47,908 nt of DNA from an uncultured Bacteroidales bacterium (GTDB lineage Bacteria > Bacteroidota > Bacteroidia > Bacteroidales > WCHB1-69): contig CAMVOL010000018.1 in assembly GCA_947169105.1 (NCBI GenBank), forward strand, positions 1-47,908, given 5' to 3'. Position numbers and translations under genes: made by a program. The number at the start of each line of letters is the position of its first letter. The stretch's first letter is position 1. The notes beneath the pieces are model-generated. The model was not told the DNA's origin, made no database searches, and worked only from the letters and a program-made list of their open reading frames with translations. Positions 7,848 to 15,542 of this stretch are shown here, piece after piece.

Positions 7848-8915
7848 TTAGTCGCGGGTCATCGTGACGGCGTTGCCCGCCTGATAGGGGGTGATGCGTC
7901 CTTCCAGAACCTTGGGCAGCAGTTCGTCAATTTTGTGCTGGACGGTCGGATTGTTGAAGAAGTTATTTTTGATGGTGAAATCTATCCAGTCGTAGAAAAT
8001 CCTGACATTCTGTTCGTTGCGGTTCTTGTCGAAGAAGCCGTTGGCTTTGGTGTGTTGTTCGAAGTCGCACATGATCTGCCACACTTTGTCGATGGAGGTG
8101 TGTTCGATGGAGGAGCAGGTGGCGACGGGCACGACCCAGCCGTTCTCGTTGAGCGGGAAGAGGTGCAGGGCCGACTGGTAGCGGGTGCGGGCCACTTCGG
8201 CGGCGTGGACGTTGTCGCCGTCGGCCTTGTTGATGACGAGGGCGTCGGCCATCTCCATGATGCCGCGTTTGATGCCCTGCAGTTCGTCGCCGGCACCGGC
8301 GAGCATCAGCAGCAGGAAGAAATCGACCATCGACTTGACGACGGTTTCGGATTGTCCCACGCCGACGGTTTCGACGATGATGATGTCGAAGCCGGCGGCC
8401 TCGCACAGCACGATGGTTTCGCGGGTCTTGCGGGCCACGCCGCCGAGCGTAAGGCCGGAGGGGGAGGGGCGGATAAAGGCGTTGGGATCGGTGGAGAGCA
8501 GTTCCATACGGGTCTTGTCGCCGAGGATGCTGCCTTTGGAGCGTTCGCTGCTCGGGTCGATGGCGAGGACGGCGATGCGTTTCCCGATGGAGGTGAGGTG
8601 CTTGCCGAACGCCTCGATGAAGGTGCTTTTTCCCACGCCCGGCACACCGGTGATGCCGATGCGCAGCGAGTTTCCGGCGTGCGGCAGGCACCGCTCGATG
8701 ACCTCCTGCGCCATCCGCTGGTGCTCAGGGTTCAAGCTCTCCGCAAGGGTGATGGCGCGGCTCAGGATAACACGATCCCCTTTCAGGATGCCGTCGAGAT
8801 AGTCGTCGGTGGTGAGCTCGCGGCGCTTGCGTTTTTGCAGATACGGGTTCACCTGCGCCGGCTGTTCGATGCCTTCGCGTTCGTGAAGGGCGGTTTCAAA
8901 ATCTTCGGTTACCAT
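7848..8915 (-). CDS. meaB: Methylmalonyl-CoA mutase-associated GTPase MeaB
   Basis: MeaB is a G3E-class GTPase that loads and protects adenosylcobalamin on methylmalonyl-CoA mutase. The P-loop GVPGVGKS is at residues 90-97, followed by AVDPSS-like AIDPSSERSKGSILGDKTRM, the metal/switch element IIVETVGVGQSE, and the NKADGDN base-recognition motif. At 355 residues it is of normal length. No mutase subunit is in the window. It overlaps the preceding Cys-rich lipoprotein gene by 7 bp and precedes the TonB receptor by 3 bp, so co-transcription is likely even though the neighbours are unrelated in function. Confidence 0.93.
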   Translation of the reverse strand: MVTEDFETALHEREGIEQPAQVNPYLQKRKRRELTTDDYLDGILKGDRVILSRAITLAESLNPEHQRMAQEVIERCLPHAGNSLRIGITGVPGVGKSTFIEAFGKHLTSIGKRIAVLAIDPSSERSKGSILGDKTRMELLSTDPNAFIRPSPSGLTLGGVARKTRETIVLCEAAGFDIIIVETVGVGQSETVVKSMVDFFLLLMLAGAGDELQGIKRGIMEMADALVINKADGDNVHAAEVARTRYQSALHLFPLNENGWVVPVATCSSIEHTSIDKVWQIMCDFEQHTKANGFFDKNRNEQNVRIFYDWIDFTIKNNFFNNPTVQHKIDELLPKVLEGRITPYQAGNAVTMTRD

Positions 8916-9145
8916 TCTGTGGAGCAGCTTACATTGGAGGCGACAATGGTCTGGTTGTCCACTTCCACGACGTTGTTATTTTCCATTGCTTGGCATTGTG
9001 AGGCGGAAACTTGGCTTCCGTCCCAGTCCTCTTGGGCAACAGCTGTGCCATTCTGGTCATAGTAGCGGCATACGCAGTCGCTGTGTTCGCAGGCTGCGGC
9101 CAGCATTGCGACGGATATGGCAGCCAGTAAGAATAGTTTTTTCAT
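8909..9145 (-). CDS. Tiny Cys-rich lipoprotein (paralogue 1)
   Basis: A 78-residue lipoprotein (start MKKLFLL) with a lipobox ending AAAC. After it comes C-V-C-R-Y-Y, a Trp, a further Cys in 'SASQCQAM', and a terminal V-S-C. The downstream gene at 9182-9424 has the same pattern (CVCKYY...W...V..DC..M...V..C), so the two are tandem paralogues. Four conserved Cys besides the lipid-attachment Cys suggest two disulfides. Function is unknown. Its 3' end overlaps meaB. Confidence 0.6.
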   Translation of the reverse strand: MKKLFLLAAISVAMLAAACEHSDCVCRYYDQNGTAVAQEDWDGSQVSASQCQAMENNNVVEVDNQTIVASNVSCSTEW

Positions 9146-9181
9146 AGTTATTTTATTTAAGATCAATCGGTTGATATTGTA

Positions 9182-9424
9182 TTATTGTTCACACACCACT
9201 TCGTAGTCCACCAGCTCCACGTCGTCATTGTCGCCGATAGGCACGTTCAACGTGTAGGAGTCATTCATACCCGCACAATCCTCCTCCGTCACGTGCCGGT
9301 CTTTCCAAGTCTTTATGTCATAGAGCTTTCCCTTGCGGTAATATTTGCACACGCAGTCCTTGTGGCAGGAGGTGAGGCCGATGGCGGCAATCAGTGCGAA
9401 GGTGAACAAAAATGTTTTTTTCAT
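9182..9424 (-). CDS. Tiny Cys-rich lipoprotein (paralogue 2)
   Basis: An 80-residue protein with signal/lipobox IGLTSC, then HKDCVCKYY, W, a Cys in TEEDCAGM and a final VVCEQ. The Cys/Trp/Tyr spacing matches the neighbouring 8909-9145 protein. It begins 6 bp after the LytTR regulator stop, so it is probably in the same transcript as the two-component system. No family assignment is possible by eye. Confidence 0.6.
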   Translation of the reverse strand: MKKTFLFTFALIAAIGLTSCHKDCVCKYYRKGKLYDIKTWKDRHVTEEDCAGMNDSYTLNVPIGDNDDVELVDYEVVCEQ

Positions 9425-9430
9425 AACGGT

Positions 9431-10159
9431 CTATTTTCTTCCAACGGTTTTGTTTTCAATGTATTTTTGAAGATCTTCCTTGTAGGTGGCGCTCACGGGT
9501 AGCACGGTGCTGTCATTGAGTTCTAGTTCGTTGCGACGGAACGACTTGATGCTGTCAAGGGCGATGATGTAGGAACGGTGAATCCGCATGAAGCGGTCGT
9601 TGGGAAGGGTTTCCATCATCAACTTGATGCTCATGAATGTCATCAGCGACTTCCCGTCCTTGAAGTGGAGGCGGATGTACTCGCTCATGGCTTCCACGTA
9701 GAGGATGGATTGTGTGAAAATCTTGACGCTCTGGTTGTCGGCACGCACGAAGAAGTACTCGTCGGTAGGCGCCTCGTCGGTACGTTCGTTTTTCGCCGAC
9801 TTCCATTCGTGGTACTGCTTCACTTTGAGTGCCGCTTTCAGGAAGTCTTGATAGCTGTAGGGCTTCAGCAAGTAGTCGATGGCATCCACACGGAAGCTCT
9901 CCACGGCGTATTCCTCGTAGGCGGTGGAGAAGACGATAAGGGGCGGGTCGGACAGCTCCTTTACGAACTGCATTCCGCTGCAGTCGGGCATGTTGATGTC
10001 GGTGAAAACCACATCCACGCTGTTGTCAGATAGGAAGGCTTTCGCCTCCGTGGCGGAATGGAACGAGCCCGCCAGCTGAAGGAACGGCGTTTTCTTCACA
10101 TAACTGTCCAACTGTTTCAGGGCAAGCGGCTCGTCATCTATGGTTATACAGGTGATCAT
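9431..10159 (-). CDS. LytTR-family response regulator
   Basis: The receiver domain (1-120) has the acidic pocket D8-D9-E10, the phospho-acceptor D54 in VVFTDINMPDCSG, S78/T79 in VFSTA and K99 in LLKPYS. The C-terminal LytTR DNA-binding domain (about 140-238) shows FFVRADNQ, YVEAMSEYIRLHF, FMRIHRSYIIALDSIKSF and the closing LPVSATYKEDL. The start codon overlaps the sensor-kinase stop codon (ATGA). It is expected to be phosphorylated by the kinase at 10156-11343 and to regulate nearby targets. Confidence 0.93.
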   Translation of the reverse strand: MITCITIDDEPLALKQLDSYVKKTPFLQLAGSFHSATEAKAFLSDNSVDVVFTDINMPDCSGMQFVKELSDPPLIVFSTAYEEYAVESFRVDAIDYLLKPYSYQDFLKAALKVKQYHEWKSAKNERTDEAPTDEYFFVRADNQSVKIFTQSILYVEAMSEYIRLHFKDGKSLMTFMSIKLMMETLPNDRFMRIHRSYIIALDSIKSFRRNELELNDSTVLPVSATYKEDLQKYIENKTVGRK

Positions 10160-11343
10160 GCAATGGGGATGATTAAATTGACGGAATAGGTATCGGTGGT
10201 TTCTTCAATATCGTAGGTATAGTTGTTGGGATACAGGAGATCCAGACGTTTGCGCAGGCTGTCAATGCCGAAGCCGAACGACTCCTGTATGTCGGCTTTG
10301 TTCTTGATTTTGCTATTGACCGAATGGCAGATGATTTTGTCCTTTTCCACTTTGAGTTCAAAACGTAGAAAAGAGTTGGAATCGTATGTAATGCCATGCT
10401 TAAAGGCGTTTTCTGCCAGATTGATGAAGAGCACAGGGGGGATGTTGATATTCGGAATTTCCTCTGGGACAATAAGTTCGATGGAAACGGTGTCGATGTA
10501 TCGTTTGCGCATCATCTCAAAATAGTTGGAAAGAAAGTCCACCTCCTTGGCGAGCGGAACGCGGTCGTGGTTGGCCTCGTAGAGCATGTAGCGCATCATT
10601 TTTGACAGTAGCCGCACGCTTTCCTGTGCCGCTTCGCTGTCGATATCGATCTGTGCGTGGATATTGTTCAGCGTGTTCATCAGGAAGTGCGGATTGAGCT
10701 GGTATTTGAGCAGCTTGTGCTCCGCTTCGATTTTCAGTTTTTCCGCCTCTCGTCGTTCATTCTCCGTCTCGATCATCTGGAAGGTGAAATGGACGGCTGT
10801 CACGGTGGCGAAGATGATCAGGTTGGAAATCAGGAACAGGAGGATGAGCCAATAGGGTTGTGTGGTCTTCCGATTGCTTTGGATGATGGCGCGCCGTTCC
10901 GCATGGTACGTTTTGCAGGAGTCAATCAGTTGTGCCGATGAAAGATGCTCCTCATCCACCCAATGGGCAATCTTTTTTGCGGAATTGTCGGTGAGGATGA
11001 TTTGGTTCTGCTTGAACTGCTCGTAGGCTTCCGCACTTTTGGTGACGGGCAAGGCTTCGTAGAAGAAAAGGGTCCAGACGACCGCAACCGCCACGCAGCA
11101 AACCATCGATCCCGCAAGGTAGCGGGAAAGGACGCGGTGCTTCTTGTAGTCGCGATAGAACGCCACAAATACACCATAAATCAAGTAGAAGGGAATATAG
11201 TGAATGAGGTTCAGCCAGTCGAAATAGAGCTTGTTGCTTACGTAATCCCGCTCCAACAGCGCAAGAAGCGTAATCAAAAGGATAATCGCCGCATCAAGCA
11301 GATAGGCGATTTGGTGCGGACGTAAACGGTTGTGCTTCGGCAT
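10156..11343 (-). CDS. LytS/YehU-type sensor histidine kinase (His_kinase PF06580)
   Basis: Four membrane spans (about residues 13-32, 42-62, 77-98 and 164-186), with an extracytoplasmic segment between the third and fourth, precede a coiled stretch rich in Glu and Lys (190-212). The phospho-accepting H220 lies in LNPHFLMNTLNNIH. The HATPase domain follows, with an N-box (INLAENAFKHGI) and G-box (GFGIDSLRKRLDLLY). The ATG used (11343) overlaps the DUF2490 stop as TGATG, and the 3' end overlaps the LytTR regulator. Translational coupling to DUF2490 suggests the kinase belongs functionally to the VTC/DUF4956/DUF2490 operon. Confidence 0.9.
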   Translation of the reverse strand: MPKHNRLRPHQIAYLLDAAIILLITLLALLERDYVSNKLYFDWLNLIHYIPFYLIYGVFVAFYRDYKKHRVLSRYLAGSMVCCVAVAVVWTLFFYEALPVTKSAEAYEQFKQNQIILTDNSAKKIAHWVDEEHLSSAQLIDSCKTYHAERRAIIQSNRKTTQPYWLILLFLISNLIIFATVTAVHFTFQMIETENERREAEKLKIEAEHKLLKYQLNPHFLMNTLNNIHAQIDIDSEAAQESVRLLSKMMRYMLYEANHDRVPLAKEVDFLSNYFEMMRKRYIDTVSIELIVPEEIPNINIPPVLFINLAENAFKHGITYDSNSFLRFELKVEKDKIICHSVNSKIKNKADIQESFGFGIDSLRKRLDLLYPNNYTYDIEETTDTYSVNLIIPIA

Positions 11344-12017
11344 CAATGCTTGAAATTATAGACGATGCAAAAGTAGTAAATATTTTCGGGATTTTTCACC
11401 TGAATTTCATTTTCACATCGGAAAGAAAAGGTGAGCGAACTGCCCTGTGTCAGCTTGTAGGTGCAGCCGACCATCGTGCGGAAGTCGTCAATGAAATAGT
11501 TGTTTTTTTTGTAAAGACGAAGGAAGAATTCCGTGGAGGCGAACAGCTTGACGGGCTTGCTGAAAAATTCGTATTCGAGCTGTAGACGTCCGCGGAAGTA
11601 GGTCTTGGGGTTGAACTTGTGCTCGCCGCGCCGTTCATCATAGAAAGTGCTTTGTGCCCGCGCCCGCACCCCGATACGGAATTGCCGGATCCGCTCGGTG
11701 TAGGCCACGGTGGCTTGGACGCGCCCGCGGTGCTCATAATAGCTCCCTTCGTCGCCTAGCAGGTAGACCCCCGCCGCGCCGACCTTCAGCCGTTTCTTCC
11801 AGAACGTGTAGTCAAGCCCAGCACCTAACCGCAGCCGGTCGAAGTTCGTGAAGTTCTGGTTGAACCGCAGCTGCCCGTCCACGCCGAAATGCAGACCCTT
11901 CGCCACCTTCTTCTCGTACTCCGCCCCGATGATGGCACCGACCTCGTGCGTCTGCCCCTTCGTTACAAAAGGGAAGCACAAGATGAAGAGAACCAGTATG
12001 TTAAGGATGTTCTTCAA
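11343..12017 (-). CDS. DUF2490 outer-membrane beta-barrel protein
   Basis: The signal peptide ends VTKGQ. It is followed by alternating-hydrophobic beta strands, with GADYTFWKKRLKVGAAGVYL-like and RFRIGVRARAQSTF segments split by turns, and a terminal aromatic strand (IYYFCIVYNFKH) typical of outer-membrane barrels. DUF2490 proteins are small barrels of unknown function in Bacteroidota. The position, 15 bp after DUF4956 and coupled to the kinase, suggests it is the envelope-spanning part of this operon's system. Confidence 0.75.
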   Translation of the reverse strand: MKNILNILVLFILCFPFVTKGQTHEVGAIIGAEYEKKVAKGLHFGVDGQLRFNQNFTNFDRLRLGAGLDYTFWKKRLKVGAAGVYLLGDEGSYYEHRGRVQATVAYTERIRQFRIGVRARAQSTFYDERRGEHKFNPKTYFRGRLQLEYEFFSKPVKLFASTEFFLRLYKKNNYFIDDFRTMVGCTYKLTQGSSLTFSFRCENEIQVKNPENIYYFCIVYNFKH

Positions 12018-12032
12018 GGGAGTTCTTTTTGG

Positions 12033-12758
12033 TTATTTCATGAAATCCTTGTGCTTCACCATCGTGTCGATGGTGTTGGGTTCTTCGTCAATGGGGTCGT
12101 AATGTACCTTCAGGTAGGCCACATCCCGCAGGAAGTCGATGTGCCCGACCTCTATCTTGTGGATGGTAAGACCGGTGCGTTCTTCCAAATCGGCCTTCAG
12201 CTCGTCTTCGCGCCCGTGCTTCACGAGGTCGATCTTGTCGTAAAGGATGATTTTGGCCGGTTGCTGTTTCGACCCGAAAATGCCGTCGATGATGCCAACA
12301 ATGGCGATTATCAAGACGTTGATCAAAAGAAGATTGACAAGTCCATGTGACATCGCCAGTCCGTTCACGACGGAGACGCCGATGGTGACGAACAGATAGG
12401 TCATCTCCCGTATCGGCACCATTTCGGTGCGGTAGCGGATCATGCCGAAAATGGCGAACAGGCCGAGTGCAAAGCCCATCCCGAGGTTGACGTTGTTGAG
12501 CAGGAACATCAGCACGAACACCGTCACGCTGAACAACATGAAGGTGTAGTAGTAGTCCTTCCGTTTGGCTTTCCGGTAGTAGAAAAAGTGGACCATTATC
12601 CAGCAGGTGAGGATGTTGAGCAGGAAAAGGACGGCAAAGGTGATCAGGCTTTCCTTTTGGAAGATGGGCATTCCCAACAGGTCGTTGGGGGAGGCGATGG
12701 CTTGCAGGTCTTCCGCAAATTCGCGTGCGATTTCGGGATCGAATTCTTCTTGAATCAT
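12033..12758 (-). CDS. DUF4956 membrane protein
   Basis: A cytosolic N-terminal helix, then four to five spans: LITFAVLFLLNILTCWIMV, YTFMLFSVTVFVLMFLL, GFALGLFAIFGMIRYR, TYLFVTIGVSVVNGLA and LINVLIIAIVGIID, each within residues 38-175. A cytosolic ferredoxin-like C-terminal domain follows (about 185-235, 'GLTIHKIEVGHIDFLRDVAYLKVHY'). The GMIRYRTE motif and this fold match DUF4956, a family often encoded next to VTC-domain polyphosphate polymerases. It starts 3 bp after the VTC gene, so the two proteins very probably act together, perhaps with DUF4956 as a membrane partner or channel. Confidence 0.85.
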   Translation of the reverse strand: MIQEEFDPEIAREFAEDLQAIASPNDLLGMPIFQKESLITFAVLFLLNILTCWIMVHFFYYRKAKRKDYYYTFMLFSVTVFVLMFLLNNVNLGMGFALGLFAIFGMIRYRTEMVPIREMTYLFVTIGVSVVNGLAMSHGLVNLLLINVLIIAIVGIIDGIFGSKQQPAKIILYDKIDLVKHGREDELKADLEERTGLTIHKIEVGHIDFLRDVAYLKVHYDPIDEEPNTIDTMVKHKDFMK

Positions 12759-12761
12759 CGG

Positions 12762-13529
12762 TTAAATATTTTGTGATAACTTATTGATATATCGTAATTT
12801 TATTTTGAAACGGTTGGCTTTTACCGTCGGGTTGGTCAGTGCGGTGCCGAGGCAGTACTTGCTGATGCGTTTGGGCTTTATCCGGAGCCCTAAAAGCACT
12901 TCCTTGAAATAGGAGGGGACGTTGCCGTCCTGTTTCAGCTCGATGATGACGAGGTCGGGGACTTCGGCCTTCTGGCCGGTGTGTCGGTTCACGAAGCGGA
13001 TGTTGCTGTCGATGGTGAGCCGCTCCGTCCGCCCCTTGTTGACCAGCGTGATGCGGTCGAACTCGTTCTCCACCTGCGGGATGAGCGTATTCACTTCGTA
13101 ATGGAGTTTTTCCGTCACGAAGTTGCGGGTGGCGTCGGAAGCCAGCATGTCGCCGAACTGCCCCACTTCGATGGGGATGCGCTTTTTTTTCGTCCGTCTC
13201 TTGTTGTTCTTGTTCTTGATTTCGCAGAAGGCGGTGCCGGTGTCGCAATAGATGCGGGCGCGCAGCTTCTGGCGGGTGAGCTTGCGGTCGTGGTGCGCGA
13301 CGTACATCTTGGCGTCGGGCGTGTCGTAGTAAAGGGTGTTGTAGTGCGCGATGCGCCGCCCCGCATTCTCCTGCACGAAATAGTCCGACTGCAGCAGCCC
13401 CAAGATGTCGGGCAACCGTCTGGTGCAGACAAGGTACTTGGTGTCAATGCGGTTCATCAGTTTCACCGCACTCATTTCCTCCAAGGTGATGGGGGAGAAG
13501 TTCGCCAAGATATCGGGGACGGAATTCAT
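12762..13529 (-). CDS. VTC-domain polyphosphate-polymerase-like protein
   Basis: A single VTC tunnel domain. Basic residues expected to line the tunnel are visible in NRIDTKYL, LYYDTPD, KLRARIYC and FCEIKNKNNKRRTKKKR, followed by TIDSNIRF, DLVIIELKQDG and the closing KRISKYC. In eukaryotic VTC4 this domain polymerises ATP gamma-phosphate into polyphosphate using Arg/Lys and an acidic metal ligand (the E of IIELK here). No membrane segment is present, so it is cytosolic and probably docks on DUF4956. Activity is not proven; some bacterial VTC relatives may act on other phosphates. Confidence 0.85.
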   Translation of the reverse strand: MNSVPDILANFSPITLEEMSAVKLMNRIDTKYLVCTRRLPDILGLLQSDYFVQENAGRRIAHYNTLYYDTPDAKMYVAHHDRKLTRQKLRARIYCDTGTAFCEIKNKNNKRRTKKKRIPIEVGQFGDMLASDATRNFVTEKLHYEVNTLIPQVENEFDRITLVNKGRTERLTIDSNIRFVNRHTGQKAEVPDLVIIELKQDGNVPSYFKEVLLGLRIKPKRISKYCLGTALTNPTVKANRFKIKLRYINKLSQNI

Positions 13530-13537
13530 CGAAGGGG

Positions 13538-13948
13538 TTATTTGTCAAAAATGTATTCGAACTCCTTGGTAGTCTCCAACTTGCCCGAAGGGCTGTAGTT
13601 GTACTGCTTTTTCTTGCTGCCGTCGGGGTAGTACTCGAACTTGCGGATACGCACCGGCTTGTTCCGGCTGTCGTATTCTGTCTCCTTGATGCACTTCCCG
13701 TTTTCGTTGTACTCGTACGTCACCCGCGACTTTTGTCCGTAGTTGGCGTACTCGATTTCCTCAATCTTATAGCCGTCGGCATTGTATTTGGTGATGTGGT
13801 CGAGGTAGCGGGTCTTGGTCGCCGCATTCGTGTTCCACTCCTTCACCGTCAGGTTCTTCCGCTTCTCACGCTTCTCACTTGTCGTTTGCCCCATCAAGAA
13901 GGACATTGAAACGAGGGCGATCGAAAGTATCAAGAGTATTTTTTTCAT
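13538..13948 (-). CDS. Secreted YD/MORN-like repeat protein of unknown function
   Basis: After a signal peptide (ending FLMGQ) the protein contains short beta repeats of the form 'Y..DG.K.....Y' (KYNADGYKIEEIEY, TYEYNENGKCIKETEYD, KFEYYPDGSKKKQYNY, SPSGKLETTKEFEY). These resemble YD/RHS or toxin_YwqK-type antiparallel repeats. It starts the tight VTC cluster (8 bp before the VTC gene) but could be merely co-transcribed. Function is unknown. Confidence 0.6.
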   Translation of the reverse strand: MKKILLILSIALVSMSFLMGQTTSEKREKRKNLTVKEWNTNAATKTRYLDHITKYNADGYKIEEIEYANYGQKSRVTYEYNENGKCIKETEYDSRNKPVRIRKFEYYPDGSKKKQYNYSPSGKLETTKEFEYIFDK

Positions 13949-14011
13949 TTTTACTTTTAATTATTCAGAATTTGTTGAAATTAAAAATCAGAATGTATTC
14001 ATCAGAGAATT

Positions 14012-15412
14012 TCATCGGCATATCTGCCATCGGACACCTGCCCGCATAAAGAATGTGGAATTCAGGCAGATATTTCCCGCCACCCATCCTTTGCTTTTCC
14101 ATCCCATTTCAAGATAGGGGTCGATAAAGCGGCTGTGATAGGACACGCGTGCTTTGAGCAAGCCTCCTGCAAATCCTTTTGCGGTATAGAAAGACATCTC
14201 CTTGGGCTGCACCCAAAGCATGGCAGTGGCTCCTATTTGCATCCGATTGCCAAGTAAAGGAAAGTCGATGAGGCCTGCTTCAATGCCGCCAAAGTGGTGG
14301 TGAAGGTTGTTATAGCTGTGCAACGAGGCGTAAAGGTTGAACTTCGGTGCTTGCAAGTATAAATCCAGAGAAACGTCATCGCCGAAGGAGGTCAGGTAGT
14401 GGCGGAAGGCGAAGTTACCGTAATAGATGCCTTCTTCTGTATTGGCCAGACGGATGCGTGAAAATCCTATCATCATGGGCGATATGAAGTTAAAGACATC
14501 CAAGCCGACCTGGCGTTTCAGGTATTTACGTCCTTCCTCCGTAATGTCGTCGTACATGATGTAGCGGTTGATTCCTACTCCACTCGGATGGATGCCCCGT
14601 GCGGCGTAGGGCTTGTCGGGAAAACAGAGCGCGTCAATCCATGCATTCATATCCATACCTGTAAAATCCCGTGATGCAATGGTGTTTTCCACAGCATTGC
14701 GTTCCATAGTCCCTTTGTCGCCCAAACCCCGTGCACAACTGTTGATGTAGATGATATTTTGGATGGAATACATGATGTACAGGACTTCATTGTCAAGGTT
14801 CTGGTGGTAAAAGAACTCATTGGATTGGAGGTTGCGGACAATTTGCACTTCCGCCTCATGACCGGCACTCATCAGGCGCACGAAGTCGGCGTGGTGATAG
14901 TCGCATAGCCTTTCGAGGTCTTCGTCTTTCACCCGGTTTACAGCTATGGAACTTTTGCCGAAGGGGAAGGTCAGCACCTCATTGAAACTATTGATGCCGT
15001 ATTGGGTCATCACTGCACGGTGATATTCCTCGTGAAGCCACGGCACCCCCAATGGCAGCCACTGGCTCAGCACATCGAACCCGCTGATGAACATACGTTG
15101 CAGGAAAATCTGGGCACCTTTGCTCTTTTTGATACGAATATTTTTAAAGCCGAAATGCACTGCGGTATAAAAATCCGTGGAGTAGGCGAGCGAAGCCTCC
15201 ATTCCGGGATTCATGTAGGATTTGAAAAAGCCCCCTGTCGTCTTATAGGCATAAATTTGGGAAGGGAGGTCCACCAAGGGCATGTCCAAGTACACCTTTC
15301 CGATACTGTCGGAATAGAAAATCAGATTGTTTTCAAAGCCGCGTTGCCCACTAACAAGCAATGGCAATGAAAAGATGTACAACAACAGGCTCAATGTTAG
15401 CCACTTCTTCAT
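14012..15412 (-). CDS. Outer-membrane-like protein with an HExxH (zincin) motif
   Basis: I do not recognise a named family. A signal peptide (ending LVSGQ) precedes 440 residues. The notable segment is VPWLHEEYHRAV, giving H127-E128-x-x-H131, preceded by a hydrophobic helix (SGFDVLSQWLPLGVP). Further Glu candidates for a third zinc ligand lie in AGHEAEVQ (185-190). The C-terminal half is beta-rich with alternating aromatics and ends in FFMRAGVRWQICR, compatible with membrane beta strands. The combination suggests an envelope metalloprotease-like protein. It could be the first gene of the VTC operon, with a 63-bp gap to the next gene. Confidence 0.5.
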   Translation of the reverse strand: MKKWLTLSLLLYIFSLPLLVSGQRGFENNLIFYSDSIGKVYLDMPLVDLPSQIYAYKTTGGFFKSYMNPGMEASLAYSTDFYTAVHFGFKNIRIKKSKGAQIFLQRMFISGFDVLSQWLPLGVPWLHEEYHRAVMTQYGINSFNEVLTFPFGKSSIAVNRVKDEDLERLCDYHHADFVRLMSAGHEAEVQIVRNLQSNEFFYHQNLDNEVLYIMYSIQNIIYINSCARGLGDKGTMERNAVENTIASRDFTGMDMNAWIDALCFPDKPYAARGIHPSGVGINRYIMYDDITEEGRKYLKRQVGLDVFNFISPMMIGFSRIRLANTEEGIYYGNFAFRHYLTSFGDDVSLDLYLQAPKFNLYASLHSYNNLHHHFGGIEAGLIDFPLLGNRMQIGATAMLWVQPKEMSFYTAKGFAGGLLKARVSYHSRFIDPYLEMGWKSKGWVAGNICLNSTFFMRAGVRWQICR

Positions 15413-15427
15413 TCTGTTCAGGTTTCA

Positions 15428-15463
15428 GGGTATAGGGTATAGGGTATAGGGTATAGGGTATAG
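15428..15463. repeat. Perfect 7-bp tandem repeat (GGGTATA x5)
   Basis: Five exact head-to-tail copies of GGGTATA plus one base lie in the leader of the HExxH gene (starts 15412). The complementary unit TACCCTA matches units in the tracts at 1139-1182 and 33782-33816. Next to it lies an 8-bp-period TTCTTAAC stretch (about 15471-15498). Confidence 0.95.
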
Positions 15464-15500
15464 TGATTAGTTTCTTAATTTCTTAACTTCTTAACTCTTA

Positions 15501-15542
15501 GTTTTCAGTTTTCAGTTTTCAGTTTTCAATTTTCAATTTTCA
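15501..15542. repeat. 7-bp tandem repeat (GTTTTCA/ATTTTCA x6)
   Basis: Six in-phase heptamers: four GTTTTCA then two ATTTTCA. The last three bases of the tract (15540-15542) are the TGA stop codon of the minus-strand lipoprotein gene, so the repeat begins exactly at the end of that reading frame. Confidence 0.95.

Noticed and set aside
15428-15542. CRISPR-like array
   Set aside because: The units are 7-8 bp with no spacers; this is a microsatellite-type tract.
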